60,236 bases of DNA, from assembly GCF_001612845.1 (NCBI RefSeq), contig NZ_BDBF01000019.1, positions 1 to 60,236 on the forward strand, in the 5' to 3' direction. This stretch comes from Nocardia elegans NBRC 108235 (GTDB taxonomy: Bacteria > Actinomycetota > Actinomycetes > Mycobacteriales > Mycobacteriaceae). Below the pieces are notes generated by a model. It was not told the origin of the DNA and did not search any database. It saw only the letters and a program-made list of their open reading frames with translations. The position numbers and the translations under genes were made by a program. Numbering within the stretch: position 1 is the first letter of the stretch; each line of letters starts with the position of its first letter. Of this stretch, positions 11,402-19,958 are shown one piece after another.

Positions 11402-12274
11402 TCATCCCGCGACCCGCACTGTTGTCGTCGTACCCCAGATCGCCAGGCTGAGGAAGAAGTCGAGGATGTTCACCAGCACGATCGACGCACGCACCGCGCG
11501 GCCCACGGCCACGCCCACGCCGGCCGGGCCGCCGGTGGCGTTGAAGCCGTAATAGCAATGGATCAGGATGATCACGAAGGCGAACACCAGCACCTTCACG
11601 AACGAATACAGCACGTCCTCGGGTGGCAGGAACAGACCGAAATAGTGGTCGTACGATCCCGTGGATTGCCCGTTGAACCACACGCTGATCTGCCTGGACG
11701 CTATGAACGTGCCGAGTAGGCCGACGATGTAGAGCGGAATGACCGCGACGAATCCGGCGATCACGCGTGTGGTCACCAGGAACGGAACGCCGGGTACCGC
11801 CATCACCTCGAGCGCGTCGATTTCCTCGGAAATGCGCATCGCACCCAATTGCGCGGTGAAACCACAGCCAACCGTCGCCGACAATGCCAATGCCGCGACC
11901 AGCGGCGCCAATTCGCGAGTATTGATGTAGCCGGTCAGGAAGCCGGTGAGCACCGAACTACCCAGGGCGTCGAGCGCTTTGAAGCCCTGCAGGCCGACGA
12001 CCACACCGACCGAGGCCGACATCATCACCACGACGCCGATGGTGCCGCCGATGACCGCGAGTGCACCCGAGCCGAAGGTCACCTCGGCCAGCAGCCGCAT
12101 GACCTCCTTGCGGTAGTGCACGACCGTGCGCGGAATCCACGCGATCGCCTTGGAATAGAACGACATCTGATCGCCCGCGCGATCGATGACGTTCACCGGC
12201 GACTTGAGCGCAGCGCCTACTCGGCGCATCCGCCTCGAAAAGATCGGAGAACGCTGGGAAACAACCATCGTCAC
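11402..12274 (-). CDS. yrbEB: YrbE-type ABC permease, B subunit
   Basis: MlaE/YrbE-family integral membrane permease of the Mce importer, 290 residues with about five or six transmembrane helices. The family motif appears as AMRISEEIDALEVMAVPG, the coupling-helix region that docks on the Mkl ATPase. The GTG at 12274 overlaps the yrbEA stop (GTGA); an ATG two codons later is an alternative start. It should form the membrane channel as a heterodimer with YrbEA. Confidence 0.94.
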   Translation of the reverse strand: MTMVVSQRSPIFSRRMRRVGAALKSPVNVIDRAGDQMSFYSKAIAWIPRTVVHYRKEVMRLLAEVTFGSGALAVIGGTIGVVVMMSASVGVVVGLQGFKALDALGSSVLTGFLTGYINTRELAPLVAALALSATVGCGFTAQLGAMRISEEIDALEVMAVPGVPFLVTTRVIAGFVAVIPLYIVGLLGTFIASRQISVWFNGQSTGSYDHYFGLFLPPEDVLYSFVKVLVFAFVIILIHCYYGFNATGGPAGVGVAVGRAVRASIVLVNILDFFLSLAIWGTTTTVRVAG

Positions 12275-13065
12275 GAACCCTTGGCCGGGACAACCTGCAG
12301 GTACACCAACGTCAAAAGCAGATTGACGAAGAAGAGCACCAGGAAGGTGATCACCACGGATTGATTCACCGCGTCACCAACACCTTTCGGTCCCCCCTTG
12401 GGATTCAAACCTTTGTATGCGGCGATCACGCCCGCGAGCAGTCCGAAGATGAGTGCCTTGAATTCACCGATCCAGAGGTCCGGGAGCTGCGCCAGCGCGG
12501 AGAACGACGCCAGGTAGGCGCCGGGAGTTCCGCCCTGCAGCAACACATTGAAGAAATATCCGCCGCAGATGCCGACCACCGAGACCAGGCCGTTGAGCAA
12601 CAGCGCCACCAGCATCATGCCGAGGACGCGCGGCACGACGAGGCGCTGCACCGGATCGATGCCGAGCACCTCCATCGCGTCGATCTCTTCGCGGATGGTT
12701 CGGGAGCCGAGGTCGGCAGCGACGGCCGAACCCGCGGCACCGGCGATGATCAGCGCGGTGACAACGGGCGCGGCCTGCTGCACAGTTGCCAGCACACTGG
12801 TTGCGCCGGTGAACGATTCAGCACCGAGCTGCTTGATAAGTGAACCGGTCTGCAATGCCACAACGGCGCCGAACGGGATTGCCACCAGTGCGGCGGGCAG
12901 GATCGAGACACTCGCGATGAACCACGACTGCTCAATAAACTCACGCCATTGGAAAGGCCGGCGCAGGGTGTTGCGTGCCACGGAAATGAGCAGCGCAAAA
13001 ATATTGCCGGCCTGCGCAAATCCCGACTCGACCGGAGTGCGCAGCCGTGCCAGGGGTTGATTCAC
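12271..13065 (-). CDS. yrbEA: YrbE-type ABC permease, A subunit
   Basis: Partner permease of the Mce importer, 264 residues, MlaE fold with about five transmembrane helices. The conserved coupling motif reads IREEIDAMEVLGIDPVQRLVVP. The GTG start (V-N-Q-P) lies 11 bases after the stop of the ATPase gene mkl, so permease and ATPase are almost certainly co-transcribed. Confidence 0.94.
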   Translation of the reverse strand: MNQPLARLRTPVESGFAQAGNIFALLISVARNTLRRPFQWREFIEQSWFIASVSILPAALVAIPFGAVVALQTGSLIKQLGAESFTGATSVLATVQQAAPVVTALIIAGAAGSAVAADLGSRTIREEIDAMEVLGIDPVQRLVVPRVLGMMLVALLLNGLVSVVGICGGYFFNVLLQGGTPGAYLASFSALAQLPDLWIGEFKALIFGLLAGVIAAYKGLNPKGGPKGVGDAVNQSVVITFLVLFFVNLLLTLVYLQVVPAKGS

Positions 13066-13076
13066 GGTTGCGTATG

Positions 13077-14165
13077 TTACCCGTTGGTTGTGTCGTGACG
13101 CACGGTGGTGTCGTACGTGCCGCCCTGATATTGCGGACCGTTACCCGTATACGCCGGAAGGACTTGTGTATCGCCGTTCTCTTCCATCGACTCACGGATC
13201 GCCACCTGCGCGGAATGCGGCAGGGTGTGCATGATCTCGAGTACGCGGCGGCGGCGGCGTTCCACGGCCTGGCGCACGGGCATGCCCGGGGTGGCCTTCA
13301 TCTGCGGGATGATGCCCTCGATTTCCTCGGTGCCGTTGTCGTAGTGGCCGGCGTCGGCGAGCGCCTGCTCGCGCGCCATCTGGGCCTCGTCCTTCTCCTC
13401 CGACATACCGATCGGACCGACCATGCGGCCGTTGAGGAACTGCTTCACCACCGGCTCCTCCGACGTCAGCAGCACCTCGCGGGGACCGAACATGACGAGC
13501 TGGCGGCGGAAGAGCATGCCGATGTTGTCGGGCACGCTACGAGCCAGGTTGATGTTGTGGGTAACGATCAGAATCGTCGCGTCGATCTGCGCGTTGATGT
13601 CGATCAGCAGCTGCGACAGATAGGTCGTACGCACCGGGTCCAGGCCGGAGTCCGGCTCGTCGACGAGGATGATCTGCGGGTCCAGCACCAGCGCGCGGGC
13701 CAGACCGGCACGCTTGCGCATACCACCGGAGATCTCACCGGGCAGTTTGCCTTCGGCGCCGAGCAGACCGGTCAGCTCGAGCTTCTCCATCACGATCTGC
13801 TTGATCTCGGATTCGCTCTTCTTGGTGTGCTCGCGCAGCGGGAAGGCCACGTTGTCGAACAGGTTCATCGAACCGAACAGCGCGCCGTCCTGGAACAGAA
13901 CGCCGAACAACTTGCGGATCTCGTAGAGCTCCTTGTTGGAGCAGGTGGTGATGTCGGTGCCGTCGATGTAGATCGAGCCGCGCTCGGGGCGCAGCAGACC
14001 GATCAGCGACTTCAGGAACACCGACTTACCGGTACCGGAGGGGCCGAGCAGAGCGCTGACTTCCCCCGTGGGCAGAGTCAGAGTGACATCCTGCCAAATC
14101 CGCTGGGACCCGAAAGATTTCGTAACACCTTCGGTCCTGACTTCGACGCCCACGCCGACCTCCAT
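13077..14165 (-). CDS. mkl: Mce-transporter ATPase Mkl (MlaF/MceG-like)
   Basis: ATP-binding subunit that powers Mce lipid import. Walker A is GPSGTGKS (about residues 41-48), the ABC signature is SGGMRKRAGLARAL (the Mce-specific variant), Walker B/D-loop is IILVDEPDSGLDP, and the switch His follows in IVTHN. A C-terminal extension of about 100 residues beyond the ABC fold matches mycobacterial Mkl. I take the ATG at 14165; a GTG at 14156 with GGAGG ahead of it and an upstream GTG at 14198 are alternatives. In M. tuberculosis mkl sits at this same locus (rplL-rpoB) but without mce genes; here it heads a full mce operon. Confidence 0.94.
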   Translation of the reverse strand: MEVGVGVEVRTEGVTKSFGSQRIWQDVTLTLPTGEVSALLGPSGTGKSVFLKSLIGLLRPERGSIYIDGTDITTCSNKELYEIRKLFGVLFQDGALFGSMNLFDNVAFPLREHTKKSESEIKQIVMEKLELTGLLGAEGKLPGEISGGMRKRAGLARALVLDPQIILVDEPDSGLDPVRTTYLSQLLIDINAQIDATILIVTHNINLARSVPDNIGMLFRRQLVMFGPREVLLTSEEPVVKQFLNGRMVGPIGMSEEKDEAQMAREQALADAGHYDNGTEEIEGIIPQMKATPGMPVRQAVERRRRRVLEIMHTLPHSAQVAIRESMEENGDTQVLPAYTGNGPQYQGGTYDTTVRHDTTNG

Positions 14166-14348
14166 ATTTCTTCTGACGAGCGCCCATGGCCGCGTCACCG
14201 TATTTCAGCGCGGTGTGACGCGTCACACTGGGGTGCGGCCACTGTATCGCATGCCGCTGGTGCAGGACACCCTACCTGACTGGTCGGTAGAAATGTCGAC
14301 GGTAATGAGCTGGTCGCGGCGGTCCACAACATTCACCACGAAAATGCG

Positions 14349-14381
14349 AAAAGAGCGGCCCCGCAACGGGACCGCTCTTTT
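14349..14381 (-). terminator. intrinsic terminator after rplL
   Basis: A 15-bp stem (14349-14363 with 14367-14381) closes a three-base loop and ends in TTTT on the minus strand. The single non-Watson-Crick position is G-U in minus-strand RNA but C-A in plus-strand RNA, so the hairpin is best formed by the rplJ-rplL transcript. It separates rplJL from the mkl-mce operon. Confidence 0.88.
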
Positions 14382-14400
14382 CCGGACTCGATTACCGCAA

Positions 14401-14787
14401 TTACTTGACGGAAACCTTCGCGCCGGCCTCTTCCAGCTTGGCCTTGGCGGCGTCGGCGGCGTCCTTGGCGACCTTCTCCAGGATCGGCTTCGGGGCACCC
14501 TCGACCAGGTCCTTGGCTTCCTTCAGGCCCAGGCCGGAGACGATCTCGCGCACGACCTTGATGACCTGGATCTTCTTGTCGCCGGCACCCTCGAGGATGA
14601 CGTCGAACTCGTCCTGCTCCTCGGCGGCCTCGGCGCCACCGGCGGCAGCGCCACCGGCGACAGCGGCAACCGCGACCGGAGCGGCGGCGGTGACCTCGAA
14701 CTTCTCCTCGAACTTCTTGACGAAGTCCGAGAGCTCCAGCAGGGTCATGTTGCCGATGGTCTCGAGCAGCTCGTCCACGTTGGCCAT
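14401..14787 (-). CDS. rplL: 50S ribosomal protein L7/L12
   Basis: Stalk protein L7/L12, 128 residues, recruiting translation GTPases. It shows the N-terminal dimerisation helix (ELLETIGNMTLLELSDFVKK), an Ala/Gly-rich hinge (about 34-60) and the C-terminal domain with EFDVILEGAGDKKIQVIK and GLGLKEAKDLVEGAP. ATG start with GAAAGGAA ahead. It follows rplJ by 75 bases and ends at a strong terminator. Confidence 0.98.
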   Translation of the reverse strand: MANVDELLETIGNMTLLELSDFVKKFEEKFEVTAAAPVAVAAVAGGAAAGGAEAAEEQDEFDVILEGAGDKKIQVIKVVREIVSGLGLKEAKDLVEGAPKPILEKVAKDAADAAKAKLEEAGAKVSVK

Positions 14788-14862
14788 GGTGTTTCCTTTC
14801 GGTAGTTCATCCCCGCGTCGGCGGGGAGATAAGAGTTGGTTTGTCGACTTGTTCGTGTCGGC

Positions 14863-15417
14863 TTATTCGGCGTCGGCGGCGGGAGCCGCCTCGGCACCGC
14901 CCGCGGCGCGCTGCTTGTCCTCGAGCGCGGCGAACAGGCGAGCCACCTGGCCGGCCGGCGCGGCGAACAGGCCGGCCGCCTTGGTCAGGTTGCCCTTCAT
15001 GGCGCCGGCCAGCTTGGCCAGCAGCACCTCGCGCGACTCCAGGTCGGCGATGCGCTCGACCTCGGAGACCGACAGCGGGGCGCCGTCCATGTAGCCACCC
15101 TTGATGACCAGCGCCTTGTTGTCCTTGGCGAAGGTCTTGAGGGCCTTGGCGGCGTCGACCGGCTCACCGGTGATGAAGGTGATCGCGGTCGGACCGACGA
15201 ACAAGTCATCCAGGCCTTCGACGCCCGCCTCGGCGGCCGCACGCTTGACCAGGGTGTTCTTGGCGACGGAGTAGGTGGCATTGCTGCCCAGCGCACGACG
15301 CAGCTGGGTGAGGCTGCCGACCGACAGACCACGGTATTCCGTGACCACGGTGGCCGTAGCGCTCTTGAACTGCTCGGTGATCTCCGCGACCGCGGTGACC
15401 TTCTCTGGTTTCGCCAT
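14863..15417 (-). CDS. rplJ: 50S ribosomal protein L10
   Basis: L10, 184 residues, anchors the L7/L12 stalk on 23S rRNA and in many bacteria represses its own operon. The start ATG at 15417 (MAKPEKVTAVAEI) has GAGGAGG seven bases upstream, ruling out longer forms. The N-terminal RNA-binding domain includes VVTEYRGLSVGSLTQLR and NTLVKRA; the Ala-rich C-terminal helix binds L7/L12. It is preceded by a structured leader of nearly 300 nt. Confidence 0.98.
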   Translation of the reverse strand: MAKPEKVTAVAEITEQFKSATATVVTEYRGLSVGSLTQLRRALGSNATYSVAKNTLVKRAAAEAGVEGLDDLFVGPTAITFITGEPVDAAKALKTFAKDNKALVIKGGYMDGAPLSVSEVERIADLESREVLLAKLAGAMKGNLTKAAGLFAAPAGQVARLFAALEDKQRAAGGAEAAPAADAE

Positions 15418-15559
15418 ACTTCGCCTCCTCTCTGGATGGTCGGTTCTGCGATGAACTACCGACTCACGGAGGCTGGGCCCGGGGAGGCTACGTCGACCCG
15501 GCGACAAAGCAAACGCCCCGGACGCAGAGTGGTCCCGGGGCGCACAAGAAACTCGACAT

Positions 15560-15690
15560 GAACACACGGCTCATATGTCGTCCCTCACCTCGGCTCTCCC
15601 TGCGTGGGCCGCCGGCAATATCGCCGGACCTTCGACTGCCTGACGGCAGCAACCAACGGTCTTCGGTAGAACGATTGGGGGTGATCGCCG
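15560..15690 (-). promoter_or_regulatory. ribosomal protein L10 leader (autoregulatory RNA)
   Basis: The leader ahead of rplJ carries motifs I recognise from actinobacterial L10 leaders: GAAGACCGTTGGTTGCTGCC near 15670-15650, and a GCCCACGCAGGGAG segment near 15610-15597, with a hairpin (CCGGC-GATATT-GCCGG) between. Such leaders bind L10 or L10-L12 to shut down translation. Closer to the gene a further GC hairpin (15515-15521 with 15535-15541) is followed by a T-rich GTTTGCTTTG run and could act as an attenuator. Exact limits are approximate. Confidence 0.6.
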
Positions 15691-15712
15691 AACTGGTCAG
15701 CGATCGCAGTAC

Positions 15713-15741
15713 AGAATAGCGGATGAGCAGCTGAAACCCAA
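15713..15741 (-). promoter_or_regulatory. probable promoter of the rplJ-rplL operon
   Basis: On the minus strand a weak -35 TTGGGT (15741-15736), a 17-base spacer and -10 TATTCT (15718-15713) would start transcription near 15706, just ahead of the L10 leader. The -10 fits TAnnnT; the -35 matches only at TTG. Confidence 0.45.
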
Positions 15742-15787
15742 AACGGCTGTTTCTGCGGGCCTCTACTCCGCCGCAATTCCCGAAATG

Positions 15788-15825
15788 CCGAAGGGCCGGC
15801 GGGGAAATCCCTACCGGCCCTTCGG
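15788..15825 (-). terminator. intrinsic terminator after rplA
   Basis: A 12-bp stem (15788-15799 with 15814-15825) with an additional three-pair inner stem around an AAAT-type loop, lying 20 bases past the rplA stop. It separates the rplK-rplA transcript from the rplJ-rplL unit and its own promoter. The downstream T run is short. Confidence 0.75.
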
Positions 15826-15844
15826 ATTCGAAAGCTACCTACGC

Positions 15845-16558
15845 TTACGCGTCCTCTTCGGTGAGGTTGCGGGTGCGGTTCGGGTCCACCGGGATGCCCG
15901 GTCCGGTGTTCGTCGAAATCGTCACCTTCTTGACGTAGCGCCCCTTGGCGGTCGACGGCTTCACACGCAGGATCTCCTCCAGCGCGGCGCCGTAGTTCTC
16001 GACCAGCTTCTTCTCGTCGAAGGAGGCCTTGCCGATCACGAAGTGCAGGTTGGCCTGCTTGTCGACGCGGAAGTTGATCTTGCCGCCCTTGATGTCGTTG
16101 ACGGCCTTGGTCACATCGGTGGTGACCGTGCCCGTCTTCGGGTTCGGCATCAGGCCGCGGGGGCCCAGCACACGCGCGATGCGGCCGACCTTGGCCATCT
16201 GGTCCGGGGTGGCGATCGCGGCGTCGAAGTCCAGCCAGCCGCCCTGGATGCGCTCGATCAGATCCTCGGCGCCCACGGCGTCGGCACCGGCGGCCTCGGC
16301 CTCGGCGGCCTTCTCGCCGGCCGCGAACACGATGACGCGCGCGGTCTTACCGGTGCCGTGCGGCAGGTTGACGGTGCCGCGGACCATCTGGTCGGCCTTG
16401 CGGGGGTCGACGCCCAGACGGACGGCGACCTCGACGGTCGCGTCGGTCTTCGTGGTCGCGGTCTCCTTCGCCAGCCGGGTGGCCGACAGCGGAGTGTAGA
16501 GCTGGGAGCGGTCGACCTTGGCGGCCGCCTCGAGATAAGCCTTGCTTCGTTTTGCCAT
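15845..16558 (-). CDS. rplA: 50S ribosomal protein L1
   Basis: L1, 237 residues, forms the mobile stalk near the ribosomal E site and binds 23S rRNA. Recognisable blocks include VRLGVDPRKADQMVRGTVNL, the family signature around GKVGRIARVLGPRGLMPNPK, and GTVTTDVTKAVNDIKGGK. ATG start; the gene follows rplK by 94 bases and ends at a hairpin terminator. Confidence 0.98.
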   Translation of the reverse strand: MAKRSKAYLEAAAKVDRSQLYTPLSATRLAKETATTKTDATVEVAVRLGVDPRKADQMVRGTVNLPHGTGKTARVIVFAAGEKAAEAEAAGADAVGAEDLIERIQGGWLDFDAAIATPDQMAKVGRIARVLGPRGLMPNPKTGTVTTDVTKAVNDIKGGKINFRVDKQANLHFVIGKASFDEKKLVENYGAALEEILRVKPSTAKGRYVKKVTISTNTGPGIPVDPNRTRNLTEEDA

Positions 16559-16652
16559 GATTCTCTGTCCTGTTCGTAAGTCAGAAGTGGTTGTCGGGAC
16601 TGGCCGTCCCTCCCACGCACATCCCGCCGGTCACCGGCGGAGACGGGGACCG

Positions 16653-17087
16653 TCAGTCGGCGACGGTGATACCCATCGAGCGAGCGGTACCCGCGATGAT
16701 CTTGGCCGCCTGATCGATGTCGTTGGCGTTCAGATCTTCCTGCTTGGTCTTGGCGATCTCACGGATCTGGTCCATGGTGACCGTGGCGACCTTGTTGCGG
16801 TGCGGCTCGGCGGAGCCCTTCTGCACACCGGCGGCCTTCAGCAGCAGCTTGGCGGCGGGCGGAGTCTTCAGCTTGAAGTCGAACGAGCGGTCTTCGTAGA
16901 CCGTGATCTCGACCGGGATGACGTTGCCGCGCTGCGACTCGGTCGCGGCGTTGTACGCCTTGCAGAACTCCATGATGTTGACGCCGTGCTGACCCAGCGC
17001 GGGACCCACCGGCGGGGCCGGGTTGGCCGCGCCGGCCTGGATCTGGAGCTTGATGAGCCCGGCGACCTTCTTCTTCTTGGGGGGCAT
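16653..17087 (-). CDS. rplK: 50S ribosomal protein L11
   Basis: L11, 144 residues, binds the GTPase-associated region of 23S rRNA (the thiostrepton site). The N-terminal domain reads KLQIQAGAANPAPPVGPALG and the C-terminal RNA-binding domain includes TVTMDQIREIAKTKQEDLNA. The Pro residues of the linker where thiostrepton contacts L11 are present. ATG start with GGAAAGAAAG directly upstream; downstream of nusG by about 70 bases. Confidence 0.98.
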   Translation of the reverse strand: MPPKKKKVAGLIKLQIQAGAANPAPPVGPALGQHGVNIMEFCKAYNAATESQRGNVIPVEITVYEDRSFDFKLKTPPAAKLLLKAAGVQKGSAEPHRNKVATVTMDQIREIAKTKQEDLNANDIDQAAKIIAGTARSMGITVAD

Positions 17088-17157
17088 CTTTCTTTCCTTG
17101 GTTTAGGTTCCTTACGGACTTCCGTAAGCCTGTCCCGGGGGCGGAACCCCGGAAGTC

Positions 17158-17979
17158 TTAGATCTTCGCGACCTGCGTGAAGGCGAGTTCGACCGGGGTC
17201 TCGCGACCGAAGATCGACACCAGCACCTTCAGCTTCTGCTGTTCGGCGTTGACCTCGGAGATGCTGGCCGGCAGCGTCGCGAACGGGCCGTCCATGACGG
17301 TGACCGACTCGCCGACCTCGAAGTCGACCTCGATGGCCGGCTTGGCCGCGGCCTCGGTGACGGTCTCCGACGTGGACGCGGCGGCACCCGCCGCGGCGGC
17401 GGCCGGCTTCTTCTGCTGCTGCTCGGCCGGGACCAGGAACTTGACCACGTCGTTGATCGTCAGCGGCGACGGACGGGAGGTGGCGCCGACGAATCCGGTG
17501 ACGCCGGGGGTGTTGCGGACCGCGCCCCACGATTCGTCGTTGAGATCCATCCGGACCAGGATGTAACCGGGCAGCACCTTGCGCTGCACGTTCTTGCGCT
17601 GGCCGTTCTTGATCTCGGTGACCTGCTCGGTCGGCACCTCGACCTGGAAGATGTAGTCCTCGAGGCCCAGGTTCTGCACGCGTGTCTCGAGGTTGGTCTT
17701 CACCTTGTTCTCGTAACCGGCGTAGGAGTGGATGACGTACCAGTCACCGGGGGCGCGACGCAGCGCGGCCTTCATCTCGGCGACGGGGTCGGCAGGCTCT
17801 TCCGGTGCCGCGGGCTCCGCGGATGCGTCGGTCTCGGTCTCGTCGGTATCGGTGTCGCCCTCGACTTCGCCGGAGGACGCCTCGGTACCGTCCGAGACGG
17901 TCGCCTCGTCGACGGCCGTCTCCGCCGCCTCGTCGTCGACCGGGAACTCGTCGGTTGTGCCGTTCTCCGGGGTGCTCAC
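17158..17979 (-). CDS. nusG: transcription termination/antitermination factor NusG
   Basis: Elongation factor that binds RNA polymerase and couples to Rho or ribosomes. I take the GTG at 17979 (V-S-T-P-E-N), giving 273 residues. The first 80 or so residues are an acidic Glu/Asp/Thr extension typical of actinobacteria. The NGN domain follows (DWYVIHSYAGYENKVKTNLE, then GYILVRMDLNDESWGAVRNT), then a Lys/Ala-rich insertion (about 190-220, after EQQQKKPAAAAAG) and the C-terminal KOW domain (VGESVTVMDGPFATLPASI). The protein is much longer than E. coli NusG (181 residues). Confidence 0.97.
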   Translation of the reverse strand: MSTPENGTTDEFPVDDEAAETAVDEATVSDGTEASSGEVEGDTDTDETETDASAEPAAPEEPADPVAEMKAALRRAPGDWYVIHSYAGYENKVKTNLETRVQNLGLEDYIFQVEVPTEQVTEIKNGQRKNVQRKVLPGYILVRMDLNDESWGAVRNTPGVTGFVGATSRPSPLTINDVVKFLVPAEQQQKKPAAAAAGAAASTSETVTEAAAKPAIEVDFEVGESVTVMDGPFATLPASISEVNAEQQKLKVLVSIFGRETPVELAFTQVAKI

Positions 17980-18120
17980 TGGGCACTCGCTTCCTGTGTC
18001 GTCACGTACATCCACTACGCCGGCGGTGAATCCGGCGGATGGTTTCCGTCCTCGCGTGGCGGACGGCTAGCAGCGCCCATGGGTCGCTCCGCAGGCTCCG
18101 CTCCTGACGCACCCGGTCAG

Positions 18121-18537
18121 CTAGCCGAACAGCCAGTTGACACCCTTGATGAACGCCAGGTCCAACCCGCTGATGAACGCGACCATGAAGATCACGAACA
18201 CCAGGACAACGCTTGTATAGGTGACCATCTGCTTGCGGTTGGGCCAGATCACCTTGCGCAGTTCCGCGATGACTTCCCGCAGGAACTTCACCAGACGCTT
18301 GAAGGGATTGCCCCGACCGCGTTCGGCGGTCTTCTTCTTCCCCGCCGACTTGGACGCCTTACGCGATGCCGAATCCGAGCTGTCACCACGGTCGATCGTG
18401 GCGACGGAGCCGGTGTCCGAGGAGGATCCGGCGCGAGCCCGGCGAGTCGACCGCTTACCACTCGGCCGGCTGACCGCAGCGGTGTCTTCGTCATCGGCGG
18501 CATGCGCGCCGTGGCGAATGTCCCGCTCGTCGCTCAC
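18121..18537 (-). CDS. secE: preprotein translocase subunit SecE
   Basis: Small clamp subunit of the SecYEG channel, 138 residues. The GTG at 18537 (V-S-D-E-R-D) has GAGAGG six bases upstream. A Ser/Arg/Lys-rich N-terminal extension of about 75 residues precedes the conserved amphipathic helix and hinge (KFLREVIAELRKVIWPNRKQ) and one C-terminal transmembrane helix. A single membrane span is the usual non-enterobacterial SecE form. Same strand as nusG, 141 bases upstream, the standard secE-nusG order. Confidence 0.96.
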   Translation of the reverse strand: MSDERDIRHGAHAADDEDTAAVSRPSGKRSTRRARAGSSSDTGSVATIDRGDSSDSASRKASKSAGKKKTAERGRGNPFKRLVKFLREVIAELRKVIWPNRKQMVTYTSVVLVFVIFMVAFISGLDLAFIKGVNWLFG

Positions 18538-18568
18538 GTGAACCCTCTCTCGTCGCTGGCATCCAGTG

Positions 18569-18641
<73 letters not shown>

Positions 18642-18881
18642 TCGGCTGGAATCGCAATGTCATCCAGCACGGTGCTTATTCAGTTGTGCCAACCCGGGGC
18701 CACACAACACGCGCGCCGCTCCGCCGGTGTGCCGGCCCCGGCGGTCACCCGCCCGGAACCAGCCCCTCAGAGCAGCGCGCAGTGGCTGGCGACCCCAGAA
18801 ATCCGAGTGTACGTTACCGCCCCGGCGGATAGCCAATCGGGCCGTCCGCCACCGCGAAGCGGCTTACCGGCCCGCCGACCA

Positions 18882-19958
18882 TCATGCCAGCTGCACCGTC
18901 GCGGTCGCACGTCCGAAGATCTTCCGGCCGCCGGATTTGGCGACGATCGCGATCACGGCGGTGCGGTTCTCCGGATCCACCGACTTCACCTTGCCGGTGT
19001 ATTCGACCTCGGCCGGATGATCGCTGGGCACGTAGACGGGGCTGGTGAACCGCACGTTGTATTCCTTCACCGCGCCCGGATCACCGAGCCAGGAGGTGAC
19101 GAATCCGCCGCCCAGGCCCATGGTCAGCATGCCGTGCGCCACCACGTTGTCCAGGCCGGCGAGTGCCACGACCTCGTCGCTCCAGTGGATCGGGTTAGCG
19201 TCACCGGAGACGCCGGCGTAGTTCACCAGATCGCCCCGGGTGAGCCGGACGACGCGAGTCGGCAGCTCGTCGCCGACGGCCACGCTGTCGAACGAGCGCG
19301 TGTGGCTGCTGACGGTGACCTCGGGAACGGTGGTCACCGGCACCGGGGGCGCGGTGATGGGCGGCTCGGCGGTGGGACGGTCGGGCGCCTCGCCCATGCC
19401 GTGCATGAGGATGTTGCGGACCGCGTCGGCGATATTGGGATCGACGTCACCGCCGCTACGGCCGACCAAGGTCGTGTAGGTGGTGAGCACCAGCTCGTCG
19501 TTCTGCGCCGTGACGATGTTCTTGGTGACGATGATGTCGCCGCCGAAGGCCTGCCGGAACGAGTGCAGGTAGACGTCGCAGGTGAGCTGGTCGCCGACCC
19601 GGATCGGACGATGGAATTCCAGGATCTGGTCGGTCTGCATGATCTGGCTCAGGTCGTAACCCGTGACGACCTGCTCGAACAGCTTGCGCTGAGCCAGGAT
19701 CCCGACCAGGGAGATGAATGTCACCGGTGCGAGCAGGCCGTCGTGGCCGTAGTCGCGGGCGACGCTCTCGTCCCAGTGCACGGGGTGGTAGTCCTGCACC
19801 GCGCGTGCGTACTCGCGCACCTTCTCGCGCCCGACCTCGTAGTAGTCGTCGACGCGGTAGTGGTGCCCGACCATGGCGGCAGCGTGGGCCGAGGGGTCGA
19901 ACGGTTCACTGTCGGCGGTCTGCGCGTCCACGGCATCGGTTCCGGTGTTGATTGTCAC
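18882..19958 (-). CDS. hadAB: fused (3R)-hydroxyacyl-ACP dehydratase HadA-HadB
   Basis: FAS-II dehydratase that removes water from 3-hydroxyacyl-ACP during mycolic acid elongation. One 358-residue chain carries two hot-dog folds: an N-terminal HadA-like domain (about 25-175, with DYHPVHWDE in the reading frame) and a C-terminal HadB-like domain (about 220-355) with the catalytic hydratase motif GDANPIHWSD. A Pro/Thr-rich linker (about 190-215) joins them. In M. tuberculosis hadA and hadB are separate and hadC follows, at this same place before trpT; no hadC is present here. GTG start. The fused form is known in related genera. Confidence 0.93.
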   Translation of the reverse strand: MTINTGTDAVDAQTADSEPFDPSAHAAAMVGHHYRVDDYYEVGREKVREYARAVQDYHPVHWDESVARDYGHDGLLAPVTFISLVGILAQRKLFEQVVTGYDLSQIMQTDQILEFHRPIRVGDQLTCDVYLHSFRQAFGGDIIVTKNIVTAQNDELVLTTYTTLVGRSGGDVDPNIADAVRNILMHGMGEAPDRPTAEPPITAPPVPVTTVPEVTVSSHTRSFDSVAVGDELPTRVVRLTRGDLVNYAGVSGDANPIHWSDEVVALAGLDNVVAHGMLTMGLGGGFVTSWLGDPGAVKEYNVRFTSPVYVPSDHPAEVEYTGKVKSVDPENRTAVIAIVAKSGGRKIFGRATATVQLA

